Shown: positions 26,979 to 36,351 of the stretch, one piece after another
How the letters are laid out: each line of letters starts with the position of its first letter
Position numbering within the stretch: the stretch's first letter is position 1
DNA from: Pseudomonas beijingensis
Lineage (GTDB): Bacteria > Pseudomonadota > Gammaproteobacteria > Pseudomonadales > Pseudomonadaceae
Assembly (NCBI RefSeq): GCF_030687295.1
Contig: NZ_CP117425.1
Coordinates: forward strand, 2,608,001-2,672,000
Reading direction: 5' to 3'
Length of the DNA stretch: 64,000 nt
Notes under the pieces: model-generated
Seen by the model: the letters and a program-made list of their open reading frames with translations, nothing else
The model's database searches: none
Told to the model about the DNA's origin: nothing
Translations under genes and position numbers: made by a program

Positions 26979-28100
26979 ATGCATAACGTCGTCATCAGCG
27001 GCACCGGCCTGTACACCCCGGCCAACAGCATCTCCAACGAAGAGCTGGTGCAATCTTTCAATACCTATGTCGCGCAATTCAACGCCGACAACGCCGATGC
27101 CATCGCGCGCGGTGAAGTCGAGGCCTTGACCGAATCCAACGCCGCGTTCATCGAAAAGGCCTCCGGTATCAAGAGCCGCTTTGTCATGGACAAGGACGGC
27201 ATTCTCGATCCGCAACGCATGACCCCACGCCTGCCCGAGCGCTCCAACGACGAGTGGTCGGTGCTCTGCGAAATGGCCGTTGGCGCCGCGAAACAGGCCT
27301 TGGAGCGCGCCGGCCGTACCGTCGCCGACATCGACGGGGTGATCGTCGCCTGTTCCAACCTGCAGCGTGCCTACCCGGCCATCGCCATCGAAGTCCAGGA
27401 AGCCCTGGGCATCGAAGGGTTCGGTTTCGACATGAACGTGGCCTGTTCTTCGGCGACCTTCGGCATCCAGGCCGCGGCCAACAGTGTGCAACTGGGTCAG
27501 GCCCGGGCGATCCTGATGGTCAACCCGGAAGTCTGCACCGGCCACTTGAACTTCCGCGACCGCGACAGCCACTTCATCTTCGGCGACGCGGCCACTGCCG
27601 TGATCATCGAGCGGGCGGACCTGGCGACTTCGCCGTACCAATTCGACGTGGTCAGCACCAAGCTGCTTACCAAGTTCTCCAACAACATCCGCAACAACTT
27701 CGGTTTCCTCAACCGCGCTGCGCAAGAGGGCGTCGGTAGCCGTGACAAGCTGTTCGTCCAGGAAGGCCGCAAGGTATTCCGCGATGTCTGCCCGATGGTC
27801 GCCGAGCTGATCGGTGCCCACCTGGAAGAAAACCAGCTAAACGTGGGCGACGTGAAACGCTTCTGGCTGCACCAGGCCAACCTGAGCATGAACCACCTGA
27901 TCGTGCGCAAACTGCTGGGACGCGAAGCCACCGAAGCGGAAGCCCCGGTGATCCTCGACCGCTACGCCAACACCAGTTCCGCCGGTTCGGTGATTGCCTT
28001 CCACAAATACCAGGATGACCTGCCCAGCGGTTCGGTCGCCGTGCTCAGTTCATTTGGCGCTGGTTATTCGATTGGTAGCGTGATTTTGCGCAAGCATTGA
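26979..28100 (+). CDS. beta-ketoacyl-ACP synthase III, FabH2-like
   Basis: The 373-residue thiolase-fold protein has its active-site Cys156 in DMNVACSSATFG, His in FWLHQANLSMNHLI and Asn in RYANTSSAGSV, the Cys-His-Asn triad of KAS III enzymes. It is longer than FabH (about 320) and carries the extra N-terminal insertion EALTESNAAFIEKASGIKSRFVMDKDGILDP. This matches the P. aeruginosa PA3286 (FabH2) type, reported to feed beta-oxidation intermediates such as octanoyl-CoA into fatty-acid synthesis. The gene order with an ECF sigma gene next to it is the same as I recall for PA3286-PA3284. The ortholog assignment is from memory, not from a search. Confidence 0.82.
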   Translation: MHNVVISGTGLYTPANSISNEELVQSFNTYVAQFNADNADAIARGEVEALTESNAAFIEKASGIKSRFVMDKDGILDPQRMTPRLPERSNDEWSVLCEMAVGAAKQALERAGRTVADIDGVIVACSNLQRAYPAIAIEVQEALGIEGFGFDMNVACSSATFGIQAAANSVQLGQARAILMVNPEVCTGHLNFRDRDSHFIFGDAATAVIIERADLATSPYQFDVVSTKLLTKFSNNIRNNFGFLNRAAQEGVGSRDKLFVQEGRKVFRDVCPMVAELIGAHLEENQLNVGDVKRFWLHQANLSMNHLIVRKLLGREATEAEAPVILDRYANTSSAGSVIAFHKYQDDLPSGSVAVLSSFGAGYSIGSVILRKH

Positions 28101-28141
28101 TCCACTGTTGCGGCGCCGAATTTTTTGTGGAAGCAAAGCCA

Positions 28142-28229
28142 TGTGGGAGCAAAGCTTGCTCGCGAAACAGGCAACTCGGTTTATAGAGGACCGCGTCGCC
28201 TGCATCGCGGGCAAGCCTTGCTCCCACAT
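28142..28229. repeat. REP inverted pair (REPIN)
   Basis: TGTGGGAGCAAAGCTTGCTC and CGCGGGCAAGCCTTGCTCCC flank about 40 bases between the FabH2-like gene and the sigma gene. Confidence 0.9.
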
Positions 28230-28274
28230 AAACCCCTCGCCACAATAGTGATCTATCCAGCCATAGGGTGTTGA

Positions 28275-28886
28275 ATGACGATCACCGACGACACCCTCCT
28301 GCTCCAACGCCTCCTGGCCGGTGAGCAGCAGGCCTACAAGGAACTGGTCAGCGCCTACCAGAGCCCGATGCGTGCCGTGGCCCATGCCATCGTCGGCAGC
28401 CGCCATGCCGACGAAGTGGTGCAGGACGCGTGGCTGTCGGTGGTGCGCAATCTCAGTGGCTTCCAGGGGCGCTCCAGCCTCAAGACCTGGTTGTTGACCA
28501 TCACGGCCAACGCCGCCAAGGGACGCTACAAGCAGAACCGTCGGGAAGTGTTGCTCGATGACCTTCCAGCCCCCCACGGCACCCTCGGCGACGAGCGTTT
28601 CGCCGCTGACGGCCATTGGCTGCTGGCGCCGTTCGCCTGGCACCAGGACACGCCCGAAGCGTTGCTCACAATGAGTGAATTGCGCGATTGCCTGGAGCAC
28701 ACGTTGCTCAGCCTGTCGGAACTGCAAGGCAGCGTACTGAGCCTGCGTGAACAGCAGGGCCTGGAGTTGGACGAAATCTGTAATCTTCTGGACATTTCGC
28801 TCTCCAATGTTCGTGTGCTGTTGCATCGCGCCCGACTGAAGGTCTTCGCGACTGTTGAACATTTCGAGGAAACCGGCGAATGCTGA
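28275..28886 (+). CDS. ECF-type RNA polymerase sigma factor
   Basis: The 203-residue sigma-70-family protein has region 2 in YQSPMRAVAHAIVGSRHADEVVQDAWLSVVRNLSGFQGRSSLKTWLL (about residues 30-80, described in parts) and region 4 in LSELQGSVLSLREQQGLELDEICNLLDISLSNVRVLLHRAR (about 150-192). Regions 1.1 and 3 are absent, as expected for the ECF group. Its stop overlaps the start of the zinc-finger anti-sigma gene, so the two are made together. It matches the P. aeruginosa PA3285 position beside FabH2. Its target promoter and signal are unknown; the usual ECF autoregulatory promoter with an AAC -35 element was not identified. Confidence 0.88.
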   Translation: MTITDDTLLLQRLLAGEQQAYKELVSAYQSPMRAVAHAIVGSRHADEVVQDAWLSVVRNLSGFQGRSSLKTWLLTITANAAKGRYKQNRREVLLDDLPAPHGTLGDERFAADGHWLLAPFAWHQDTPEALLTMSELRDCLEHTLLSLSELQGSVLSLREQQGLELDEICNLLDISLSNVRVLLHRARLKVFATVEHFEETGEC

Positions 28887-29116
28887 CCTGCAAGGAACAA
28901 GTAGCGCGCTCCAGCGACTACCTCGACGGGCAATTGAGCTTTCGTGAACGCCTGATGGTGCGTCATCACCTGATGTTCTGCCCCAATTGCCGACGCTTCA
29001 TCCGCCAGATGCGCCTGATGCAGGCGACCCTCAAAAAGTTGCCGCAACCACCGATTCCCGACCTGGATCACCTGGCCGAGAAACTCGCCGCCGAGCGTCG
29101 CAAAGATATCCACTAA
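28880..29116 (+). CDS. small zinc-finger anti-sigma factor (zf-HC2)
   Basis: The 78-residue protein has the anti-sigma zinc motif H-x3-C-x2-C in HHLMFCPNC (residues about 30-38), with an upstream Cys4 in MLTCKEQVARSSDYLDGQLS as the usual fourth ligand position. It has no membrane segment, so it is a soluble redox- or metal-responsive anti-sigma factor rather than a transmembrane sensor. It overlaps the sigma gene by seven bases. Inference: oxidation or zinc loss releases the sigma factor. The tail (ERRKDIH) is charged. Confidence 0.82.
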   Translation: MLTCKEQVARSSDYLDGQLSFRERLMVRHHLMFCPNCRRFIRQMRLMQATLKKLPQPPIPDLDHLAEKLAAERRKDIH

Positions 29117-29139
29117 AACTCAAAACACCACCCGACCCC

Positions 29140-29228
29140 TGTGGGAGCGAGCTTGCTCGCGATAGCGGTGTATCAGTCAAATCACTTCAGGCTGAACCAT
29201 CGCGATCGCGAGCAAGCTCGCTCCCACA
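29140..29228. repeat. REP inverted pair (REPIN)
   Basis: GTGGGAGCGAGCTTGCTCGC and GCGAGCAAGCTCGCTCCCAC form an inverted pair between the anti-sigma gene and the porin promoter. Confidence 0.9.
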
Positions 29229-29267
29229 AGGCTTTCCGGTTATTCCCATTCGAAGTAAAAAGTTCCG

Positions 29268-29285
29268 CTGTCATAAAATCTTTAT
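29268..29285 (+). promoter_or_regulatory. candidate Pho box (PhoB-binding site)
   Basis: CTGTCATAAAATCTTTAT matches the Pho box consensus CTGTCATAWAWCTGTMAY at about 14 of 18 positions. The first CTGTCAT half-site is perfect and the second is poor. It lies 110 bases before the start of an OprP-type phosphate porin, a usual PhoB target, which supports it independently. Confidence 0.68.
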
Positions 29286-29395
29286 GTGATAGCAACTCGC
29301 CTGACACAACCGGCCGCCAAGATCCCCTCCCAACACCAGCGGGCCCAGTTCCGCGTGTTTTCTAACGCATAGACTACCAACAGGGGAATTCTTCG

Positions 29396-30706
29396 ATGAT
29401 CCGTAAGCACTTCGCAGGTGTTGCCGCCAGCGCACTGGCAATGGCAGTAACCGCCCAGGCTTTCGCCGGCACCGTCACCACCGATGGCGCCGATATCGTG
29501 GTCAAAACCAAGGGCGGCCTTGAGGTCGCTACCACTGACAAAGAGTTCAGCTTCAAGCTCGGTGGTCGTTTGCAGGCTGACTACAGCCAGTTCGACGGTA
29601 TCTACACCGACAACGGCAAATCGGCCGATGCCGCTTACATCCGCCGCGGCTTCCTGGAGCTGTCCGGCGTGCTGTACACGGATTGGGCCTACACCATCAA
29701 CTACGATTTCGCCCACAACAGTGGCGATTCCGACAACGGCTACTTCGACGAAGCGTCGCTGGCCTACAACGGCTTCAAGCCAGTGTCGATCAAGGTCGGT
29801 CGCTTTGACCCCGACTTCGGCCTGGAAAAAGCCACCAGCTCCAAGTGGGTGACCGCGCCTGAGCGTAACGCTGCCTACGACCTGATCGACTGGGCCAACG
29901 GCCACCAGAACGGCCTGGGTATCCAGGCTTCCAGCACCTTCGCCGACTCGTTCTACGCCTCGGCCGGCGTGTTCAGCAAGGACACCGACGACACCGACGG
30001 CGACAGCGTCAAGCAAGTCAACGGTCGCTTCGTGTTCGCCCCGATGCACGAAGCTGGCAACGTGCTGCACTTCGGTCTGAACGTAGCTTCCCGTGACGTT
30101 TCGGACACCGCGTTCGACGCACGTTATCGCTCCCGCCTGGGCATGCGTGGCGTTGAAACCCTGGGCGGCAACGATGCCGGTCCTAACGGCAACCGTCCGG
30201 TCCTGGGCGGCGCCAACAACTCGCCGGCCGGTTCGTACGACACTGACACCGCCTTCGGCCTGGAAGCTGCTTTCGCCATGGGTCCTGCGTCGATCCAGGG
30301 TGAATACATCTCCCGCAAGACCAAGGCTGACAGCGACGCCTTCGAAGACATCAAAGGCCACGGCTTCTACGTCCAGGGTGCCTACACCATCACCGGTGAG
30401 TCCCGTGGTTACAAGGTCGGCAAGTTTGATGCGATCAAGCCTCAGAACAAATCCATCGGCGCCTGGGAAGTGTTCTACCGCTTCGACAGCATGACCGTCG
30501 AAGACGACAACATCACCACTGCCTCGGCGACCCGTGAAGTGGGCGATGCCGAAGCCAAGGTGCACAACCTGGGCGTGAACTGGTACGCCAACGAAGCGGT
30601 GAAAATCACCGGTGCCTACGTCAAGGCCAAGACCGACAAAGTCACCAACGCCAATGGCGATGACGATGGCGACGGTTTCGTAGTCCGTGCCCAGTACGTG
30701 TTCTGA
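29396..30706 (+). CDS. OprP/OprO-type phosphate-selective porin
   Basis: The 436-residue outer-membrane protein has a clear signal peptide ([24 protein letters not shown]). Then come alternating beta strands with aromatic ends such as [16 protein letters not shown] and [26 protein letters not shown], ending in VRAQYVF with the C-terminal Phe needed for BamA recognition. The RRGFLELSG and [19 protein letters not shown] segments are typical of the Porin_O_P family (OprP and OprO of P. aeruginosa, phosphate and pyrophosphate channels). The arginine ladder is not checked. A Pho box candidate lies upstream and a strong terminator follows. It is monocistronic. Confidence 0.88.
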   Translation: MIRKHFAGVAASALAMAVTAQAFAGTVTTDGADIVVKTKGGLEVATTDKEFSFKLGGRLQADYSQFDGIYTDNGKSADAAYIRRGFLELSGVLYTDWAYTINYDFAHNSGDSDNGYFDEASLAYNGFKPVSIKVGRFDPDFGLEKATSSKWVTAPERNAAYDLIDWANGHQNGLGIQASSTFADSFYASAGVFSKDTDDTDGDSVKQVNGRFVFAPMHEAGNVLHFGLNVASRDVSDTAFDARYRSRLGMRGVETLGGNDAGPNGNRPVLGGANNSPAGSYDTDTAFGLEAAFAMGPASIQGEYISRKTKADSDAFEDIKGHGFYVQGAYTITGESRGYKVGKFDAIKPQNKSIGAWEVFYRFDSMTVEDDNITTASATREVGDAEAKVHNLGVNWYANEAVKITGAYVKAKTDKVTNANGDDDGDGFVVRAQYVF

Positions 30707-30759
30707 ATCGCGCTGACTTGATACACCGCTGCACTTTCATCCGTTAAAGCTCCTTTCGA

Positions 30760-30785
30760 CCCCGCCTCTGGCGGGGTTTTTTTTT
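30760..30785 (+). terminator. intrinsic terminator of the porin gene
   Basis: CCCCGCC-TCT-GGCGGGG forms a perfect 7-bp GC stem with a three-base loop, followed by nine consecutive T, 54 bases after the porin stop codon. Confidence 0.92.
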
Positions 30786-30848
30786 ATGTGCGGCCGGTCA
30801 GTATCGGCGATACTCGCTCCATCCGTCGTCTGGCTCTCGAGGAAACGC

Positions 30849-31973
30849 ATGCCGCTTCACGTCTTGGACAGCCTGTCCGCCATCGCGCCTCTGGAGTGGG
30901 ACGCGTTGGTGCCCGCCAACCAGCCTTTCCTGCGCCACGCCTTCCTCAGCACCTTGGAAGACAGCGCCAGCCTGGGTCCTCAATCCGGGTGGCAAGCCGA
31001 GCACTTGTTGCACATTGAAGACGGTCGTCTGCTGGCGGCTCTGCCCAGTTACCGCAAATGGCATTCCTACGGTGAATACGTGTTCGACCACGGCTGGGCC
31101 GACGCTTGCGCCCGCGCCGGCATCGACTATTACCCCAAGCTGTTGACGGCGGTACCGTTCAGTCCGGTCAGTGGCCCGCGACTGTTGGCGGCGCGGGTGG
31201 AGGACGGTCTGGAGTTGCTGGGCAGCGTGCCCGGCTACCTGGAAATCGAAGGGCTTTCCAGCGCCCACGTCAATTTCACCGATGCCTTCACCGACGCGGC
31301 GCTCGCTGGGCAGGAAGGCTGGCTGCAGCGGATCGGCTGCCAGTATCACTGGCAAAATCGCGGTTATCGCGACTTCCAGGATTTTCTCGATGCCCTCAGT
31401 TCCCGCAAGCGCAAGCAGATGCGCAAGGAACGCGAACAAGTGGCGGGGCAGGGCATCGCATTCGAATGGCTCGAAGGTCATCAGTTGGACGAGGCACAGT
31501 GGGATTTTGTCTACGCCTGTTACGCCAACACCTACGCGGTGCGTCGGCAGGCGCCGTACCTGACCCGGGCGTTCTTCAGCCTGCTGGCCGAGCGCATGCC
31601 CGAGGCCATTCGCGTGGTGTTGGCCAAGCAAGGTTCACGGCCGGTGGCGATGGCGTTCAGCCTGGTGGGCGGCGACAGTTTCTACGGGCGTTACTGGGGC
31701 TGCCTGGCGGAATTCGACCGCCTGCACTTCGAAACCTGCTTCTATCAAGGCATGGATTATGCGATTGCCCATGGCTTGCAGCGCTTTGATGCCGGCGCCC
31801 AGGGCGAGCACAAATTGATTCGTGGATTCGAGCCGGTGATTACCCGCTCGTGGCATTACTTGCGTCATCCGGGGCTGAAAGCGGCGGTGGCGGATTTCCT
31901 CGTGCGCGAGCATGAGGGGGTGCTGGCCTATGCCGAAGAGGCGAAGACAGCACTGCCTTATCGGCAGTGCTGA
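30849..31973 (+). CDS. GNAT-like / FemAB-type acetyltransferase family protein (DUF482, PF04339 type)
   Basis: The 374-residue protein has conserved N-terminal FLRHAFLSTLEDSASLG and LLAALPSYRKWHSYGEYVFDHGWADACARAGIDYYPKLL blocks. The second half carries SSRKRKQMRKEREQVAGQGIAFEWLEG and RPVAMAFSLVGGDSFYGRYWGCLAEFDRLHFETCFYQGMDYAI with a GNAT/FemAB fold pattern, ending GAQGEHKLIRGFEPVITRSWHYL. This is the PF04339 (DUF482, peptidogalycan-biosynthesis/FemAB-like) family. The substrate is unknown; a peptidoglycan or amino-acyl role is only an analogy. GAGGAAA precedes the ATG. Confidence 0.82.
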   Translation: MPLHVLDSLSAIAPLEWDALVPANQPFLRHAFLSTLEDSASLGPQSGWQAEHLLHIEDGRLLAALPSYRKWHSYGEYVFDHGWADACARAGIDYYPKLLTAVPFSPVSGPRLLAARVEDGLELLGSVPGYLEIEGLSSAHVNFTDAFTDAALAGQEGWLQRIGCQYHWQNRGYRDFQDFLDALSSRKRKQMRKEREQVAGQGIAFEWLEGHQLDEAQWDFVYACYANTYAVRRQAPYLTRAFFSLLAERMPEAIRVVLAKQGSRPVAMAFSLVGGDSFYGRYWGCLAEFDRLHFETCFYQGMDYAIAHGLQRFDAGAQGEHKLIRGFEPVITRSWHYLRHPGLKAAVADFLVREHEGVLAYAEEAKTALPYRQC

Positions 31974-31989
31974 TCTTCGCGGGTGTGAC

Positions 31990-32679
31990 TCAGCGGTTTT
32001 CCTGGCCCAGCCAGCGGTACGAGACACCGCCGATGACGGCGCCCAGCAGCGGCGCCACCCAGAACAGCCACAGCTGCTCGATGGCCCAGCCACCGACAAT
32101 CAGCGCCGGACCAGTACTGCGGGCCGGGTTGACGGAGGTGTTGGTGACCGGAATCGAGATCAGGTGAATGAGCGTCAGGGCCAGGCCGATGGCAATCGGT
32201 GCCAGCCCGGCCGGCGCACGTTTATCGGTGGCGCCGAGGATGATCAGGATGAACATCGCCGTCATGACCAGTTCGGTGACAAAACCGGCCGGCATTGAAT
32301 ACCCACCCGGCGAATGCTCGCCGTAACCGTTCGCGGCCAGGCCGGACGCGGCCAGGTCAAAGCCTTCCTTGCCGCTGGCGATGAAGTAGATCAACGCAGC
32401 GGCCAGCACTCCCCCTATGACTTGGGCAATGATGTAGGCAGGCAACTCCCTGGCCGGAAACCGCCCGCCCACGTACAAGCCCAACGAAACGGCGGGGTTC
32501 AAATGGCAACCCGATATATGGCCGATGGCGAAGGCCATGGTCAATACCGTCAGGCCGAACGCCAGGGCAACCCCCAGCACGCCGATCCCCGAGGCCGCCA
32601 ATACCGCGCTGCCACAGCCGCCCAACCCCAGCCAGAATGTACCCAACAACTCAGTCGTTGAACGTTTGAGTAAAGACAT
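31990..32679 (-). CDS. aqpZ: aquaporin Z
   Basis: The 229-residue inner-membrane channel has six hydrophobic segments and two NPA half-helices: [13 protein letters not shown] (about residue 60) and [13 protein letters not shown] (about 183), the latter with the arginine of the selectivity filter. The aromatic/arginine filter pattern is that of water-selective AqpZ rather than glycerol-selective GlpF (no Asp after the second NPA; ArSTGP instead). It carries rapid osmotic water flow. ATG at 32679 is chosen over the ATG two codons upstream because AAGGA then lies at normal spacing. It is convergent with the acetyltransferase gene, whose stop is only 16 bases away. Confidence 0.9.
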   Translation of the reverse strand: MSLLKRSTTELLGTFWLGLGGCGSAVLAASGIGVLGVALAFGLTVLTMAFAIGHISGCHLNPAVSLGLYVGGRFPARELPAYIIAQVIGGVLAAALIYFIASGKEGFDLAASGLAANGYGEHSPGGYSMPAGFVTELVMTAMFILIILGATDKRAPAGLAPIAIGLALTLIHLISIPVTNTSVNPARSTGPALIVGGWAIEQLWLFWVAPLLGAVIGGVSYRWLGQENR

Positions 32680-32799
32680 AAGCATCCTTGATAAAACAGT
32701 CGTGATAATCGGTTATGCATCCAGCAGTATTACGACAGGTTCATCTCCAGAACCTGAGCTGAGTACAGCAGAGTGTGGCGACAAATCCAGCGGCCTAAA

Positions 32800-32832
32800 A
32801 AAACCGCCAGCGTCATGGACGGTGGCGGTTTT
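32800..32832 (-). terminator. intrinsic terminator of the ABC exporter unit
   Basis: AAACCGCCA and TGGCGGTTT pair over at least nine bases, with a further CGTC/GACG stem inside. On the minus strand the hairpin is followed by a run of seven or more T. It lies 217 bases downstream of the ABC gene and upstream of aqpZ, preventing read-through into it. Confidence 0.82.
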
Positions 32833-32920
32833 GGCCGTGGTCGGCGGGGAGTATGGGGTTGCTGTGTGGGCTAAATGGATCGTGGACAGAATTTTTCAGA
32901 ATAGCGCTCGGACACTGGGC

Positions 32921-33009
32921 TGTGGGAGCAAAGCTTGCTCGCGATGCAGGCGCCTCGGGCCATCCGGAAGACCGCGTCATCTTCATCGCGGGCAAGCCTT
33001 GCTCCCACA
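32921..33009. repeat. REP inverted pair (REPIN)
   Basis: TGTGGGAGCAAAGCTTGCTC and CGCGGGCAAGCCTTGCTCCC form an inverted pair just behind the ABC gene. Confidence 0.9.
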
Positions 33010-33048
33010 CGATCTCCAAAGTCTTCTGTCTGTAGAAGTCAACCCGGT

Positions 33049-34881
33049 TCAGTCGATCCCCACGAACCCACCGGTCTGATGCTGCCATAGCCGTGCATAC
33101 AATCCGCCGTGGGCCAGCAACTCGGCATGGCTGCCGGTTTCGGCGATGCGGCCATTTTCCAGCACCACCAAGCGGTCCATCCGGGCGATGGTGGAGAGGC
33201 GGTGGGCGATGGCGATCACGGTCTTGCCTTGCATCAGCGTCTCGAGGCTTTCCTGGATCGCCGCCTCGACTTCCGAGTCCAGCGCCGAGGTCGCTTCGTC
33301 CATGATCAGGATCGGCGCATCCTTGAGCAGCACCCGCGCGATAGCAATGCGCTGGCGCTGGCCGCCGGACAGTTTCACGCCGCGCTCACCCACATGGGCA
33401 TCGAAGCCAGTGCGGCCTTCGGCGTCCGACAGCAATGGAATGAACTCATCGGCGCGGGCCTTGTGCACGGCTTCCCAAAGTTGCGCATCGGTGGCGTCGG
33501 GCTTGCCGTAGAGCAGGTTGTCGCGAATCGAACGATGCAGCAGCGAGGTGTCCTGGGTGATCATGCCGATGCGCTCGCGCAGGCTTTCCTGGCCGACTTC
33601 GGCGATGTTCTGGCCGTCGATGAGGATGCGCCCGCCTTGTACGTCATAGAGGCGCAGCAGCAGGTTGACCAAGGTGGATTTACCGGCGCCGGACGGGCCG
33701 ATCAAGCCGATTTTCTCGCCGGGCTTGATGGTCAGGTTCAGATCGCCGATCACCCCGCTTTTCTTGCCATAGTGGAAATCCACATGCTCGAAACGCACCT
33801 CGCCCCGGGCCACCGCCAGGGGCTTGGCCTGGTCGCGGTCGGTGACGCTGACGGGTTGGGAGATGGTCTGCAGGCCGTCCTGGACCATGCCGATGTTTTC
33901 GAAGATGCCGGTGACGACCCACATGATCCAGCCGGACATGTTGACGATGCGGATCACCAGCCCGGTGGCCAACGCGATGGCGCCGACGCTGATCAGCGAC
34001 TGGGTCCACAGCCACAGGGCCAGCGCGGTGGTGCCGACGATCAGCAGCCCGTTCATGCTGGTGATGACCAGGTCCATGCTGGTTACCACGCGGCCAGCCA
34101 ACTGGGCTTTTTCGGTCTGCTCCTGGATGGCTTCGCGGGCGTATTGCTGTTCGAAATTGGTATGGGCGAACAGCTTCAGGGTGGTGATGTTGGTGTAGCC
34201 GTCGACGATCCGCCCCATGAGCTTGGAGCGGGCATCGGACGACACCACCGAGCGCTCCTTGACCCGCGGCACGAAATAGCAGAGTGCGCCGATGTAGGCG
34301 GCAATCCACATCAGCAGCGGGATCATCAGGCGCCAGTCGGCTTCGGCGAACAGCACCAGCGAGCTGACGGCATAGATCAGCACGTGCCACAGGGCATCCA
34401 CGGCCTGGACCGCCGAATCGCGCAAGGAATTGCCGGTTTGCATGATGCGCTGGGCGATGCGCCCGGCGAAGTCGTTCTGGAAGAAATTCAGGCTCTGCTT
34501 GAGCACGTAGCTGTGGTTCTGCCAGCGAATCAGGCTGGTCATGCTGGGGCTCAGGGTCTGGTGCACCAGCAGGTCATGCAGGGCTACGAAGATCGGCCGG
34601 AAAACCAGCGCCACCACGGCCATCCACGCCAGTTCGAGGCCGTGAAGCTTGAAGAAGTCCACATTGGGCGTGCCCTGGGTCAGGTCGATGATGCGGCTCA
34701 GGTAGCTGAACAACGCCACTTCGATCAGCGCGCCGATCAGACCGACCACCAACAGCACGGCGAAGCTGGGCCAGACCTGTTTCAGATAATAGGTGTAGAA
34801 GGGCAGGACGCGGTTCGGCGGAGCCGAGCTCGGGGCGTCGCGGAAGATATCGATCAGTGTTTCGAAGCGGCGAAAAACCAT
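33049..34881 (-). CDS. ABC exporter, fused membrane and ATPase domains
   Basis: A 610-residue half-size ABC exporter with six membrane segments (residues about 25-330) and one ATPase domain. Walker A is IGPSGAGKST (near 405), the signature LSGGQRQRIAIAR, Walker B PILIMDEATSALDS, and the H-loop His in AIAHRLSTI. It works as a dimer to export drugs, lipids or peptides; the substrate is unknown. The domain order and length are like MsbA/MdlB-type multidrug exporters. A strong GC hairpin upstream (34920-34946) may separate it from ppiA on the same strand. Confidence 0.88.
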   Translation of the reverse strand: MVFRRFETLIDIFRDAPSSAPPNRVLPFYTYYLKQVWPSFAVLLVVGLIGALIEVALFSYLSRIIDLTQGTPNVDFFKLHGLELAWMAVVALVFRPIFVALHDLLVHQTLSPSMTSLIRWQNHSYVLKQSLNFFQNDFAGRIAQRIMQTGNSLRDSAVQAVDALWHVLIYAVSSLVLFAEADWRLMIPLLMWIAAYIGALCYFVPRVKERSVVSSDARSKLMGRIVDGYTNITTLKLFAHTNFEQQYAREAIQEQTEKAQLAGRVVTSMDLVITSMNGLLIVGTTALALWLWTQSLISVGAIALATGLVIRIVNMSGWIMWVVTGIFENIGMVQDGLQTISQPVSVTDRDQAKPLAVARGEVRFEHVDFHYGKKSGVIGDLNLTIKPGEKIGLIGPSGAGKSTLVNLLLRLYDVQGGRILIDGQNIAEVGQESLRERIGMITQDTSLLHRSIRDNLLYGKPDATDAQLWEAVHKARADEFIPLLSDAEGRTGFDAHVGERGVKLSGGQRQRIAIARVLLKDAPILIMDEATSALDSEVEAAIQESLETLMQGKTVIAIAHRLSTIARMDRLVVLENGRIAETGSHAELLAHGGLYARLWQHQTGGFVGID

Positions 34882-34919
34882 GGGTAAATGCCCTGGCAGG
34901 GGCTCTCCTTCTTGCTAAT

Positions 34920-34946
34920 GGGCGGTGCGGGGTGACCGCGCCGCCC
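34920..34946 (-). terminator. GC-rich hairpin between ppiA and the ABC gene
   Basis: GGGCGGTGCGG and CCGCGCCGCCC pair over 11 positions (one G-U) around a GGTGA loop. There is no T-run on either strand, so this is at best a weak or Rho-assisted terminator, or an mRNA processing or stabilising stem. Confidence 0.35.
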
Positions 34947-34965
34947 AGGCTTGCCGTGTGCCTCT

Positions 34966-35529
34966 TCAGTCGATGCGCTTGGCCGACTTGATGATCACAG
35001 GGTCGATCGGCACGTTTTGCATGCCTTGCTTGGTGGTGGTCTGGGAGTTGACGATGATGTCCACCACGTCCATGCCCTTGACCACCTTGGCGAACACCGC
35101 ATAACCGGCGTCACGGCCCGGGTCGAGGAAGGCGTTGTCGGCCACGTTGATGAAGAACTGGCTGGTGGCCGAGTCCGGGTTGGAGGTGCGGGCCATCGAC
35201 AAGGTGCCGCGAACGTTGTGCAGGCCATTGCTGGCTTCGTTCTTGATCGGTGCCTTGGTGTCTTTCTGCTGCATCTGCTTGGTGAAGCCGCCGCCCTGGG
35301 CCATGAAGCCCGGGATCACACGGTGAAAAATCGTGTTGTTGTAGAAACCGCTGTCCACGTACTCAAGGAAGTTCTTGGTACTGATCGGGGCCTTGACCGG
35401 GTCCAGTTCGATTTCGATCTGGCCGTTGGTGGTGTCCAGCAATACATGCGGTGCCTTGGCGGGTGTAGCGGCCATCAGGTTGGCAGCAAACAATACGGTG
35501 CCAGCGGCAAGGGCGATTTTTTTCAGCAT
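34966..35529 (-). CDS. ppiA: periplasmic peptidyl-prolyl cis-trans isomerase (cyclophilin)
   Basis: The 187-residue protein has a signal peptide ([24 protein letters not shown]) and a compact cyclophilin domain with [16 protein letters not shown], the active-site arginine segment, then [30 protein letters not shown] and [14 protein letters not shown]. It speeds folding of exported proteins by turning Xaa-Pro bonds in the periplasm. The upstream alpha/beta-hydrolase gene ends four bases before its start codon, so the two are probably co-transcribed. Confidence 0.92.
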   Translation of the reverse strand: MLKKIALAAGTVLFAANLMAATPAKAPHVLLDTTNGQIEIELDPVKAPISTKNFLEYVDSGFYNNTIFHRVIPGFMAQGGGFTKQMQQKDTKAPIKNEASNGLHNVRGTLSMARTSNPDSATSQFFINVADNAFLDPGRDAGYAVFAKVVKGMDVVDIIVNSQTTTKQGMQNVPIDPVIIKSAKRID

Positions 35530-35533
35530 GGGG

Positions 35534-36337
35534 TCAGAGATCCTGAGTGGTGGAATCGGTTGCGGTCAAAAAGTCGAGCAGGGTTTGGTTGAAGCGTTCG
35601 GGTTGATCCAGCGGGGTAGCGTGCCGTGAATCGGCGATGACCACCAGATGTGCATTGGGCAGCCGCTTTACATAGGCTTCTTTCAGCGCCACCGGGGTGT
35701 AGTCGTGGTCGGCGCAGATGACGAGGGTTGGACAGGCAACCTGTGAAAGTCGTTCCTGAACGCCCCAGCCTACGATCGCATCGAAGCTGGCGAGATAAGC
35801 ACGTTTGTCGTTCTTTGCCCAGCGCCGGGCCATTTCCAGGCGCAACTCGGTTTGTTCAGGTTTGGGGAACAACTTGGCGCCCAGGGCCTTGCCGATGGTT
35901 TCCAGGCTGAGCAGGCGCATCAGGCTCCAGCGCTTGAACCATTGCCAGCAATCGTCGGGCGTGCGGACCTTGACCTCTGGCGCGCTGTTGACGATGCACA
36001 GGCTCCTGACCCGTTCGGGCTCATCCACCGCCAATTGGAAACAGATCATGCCGCCCATGGACCAGCCCACCAGATGCACCGGGCCCAGGTCCAAGTGATC
36101 GATCAGGGCGCTCAGGTCGGTGCTGAAACCTTTGATGCTGTAGCGCTCGCGGGGTTTGTCGGAACGACCGTGGCCGCGCACATCCATCACGATCAGGCGG
36201 TAACGGGCGGACAGCGCTGCAATCTGTTTTTCCCAGTCGCGGGTGCTGGAGCCCAGGCCATGGACCAGCACCAAGGGCGTGCCGTGGCCGTATTCCTCGT
36301 AGTGCAGGTTGCAACCTTCGTGCTCGAAATAGGCCAT
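35534..36337 (-). CDS. alpha/beta hydrolase
   Basis: The 267-residue alpha/beta-hydrolase has its nucleophile Ser93 in VGWSMGGMI, the oxyanion segment [13 protein letters not shown], catalytic Asp in ICADHDYTP and His in [11 protein letters not shown]. It has no signal peptide, so it is cytosolic. The substrate is not evident; PcaD-like and esterase-like enzymes share this pattern. It lies between the LysR gene (14 bases upstream) and ppiA (four bases downstream) on the same strand, an unusual trio of mixed function that may share one promoter. Confidence 0.85.
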   Translation of the reverse strand: MAYFEHEGCNLHYEEYGHGTPLVLVHGLGSSTRDWEKQIAALSARYRLIVMDVRGHGRSDKPRERYSIKGFSTDLSALIDHLDLGPVHLVGWSMGGMICFQLAVDEPERVRSLCIVNSAPEVKVRTPDDCWQWFKRWSLMRLLSLETIGKALGAKLFPKPEQTELRLEMARRWAKNDKRAYLASFDAIVGWGVQERLSQVACPTLVICADHDYTPVALKEAYVKRLPNAHLVVIADSRHATPLDQPERFNQTLLDFLTATDSTTQDL

Positions 36338-36351
36338 TGGAGAAATCCTTG

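Larger units (their letters stand above)
32680..33048. other. 369-base gap between aqpZ and the ABC exporter
   Basis: It holds, from left to right, the aqpZ promoter region (about 32680-32790, no motif identified), a terminator of the ABC gene (32800-32832), unassigned DNA, and a REP pair (32921-33009), then the short 3' region of the ABC gene. I see no gene in it. Confidence 0.6.
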
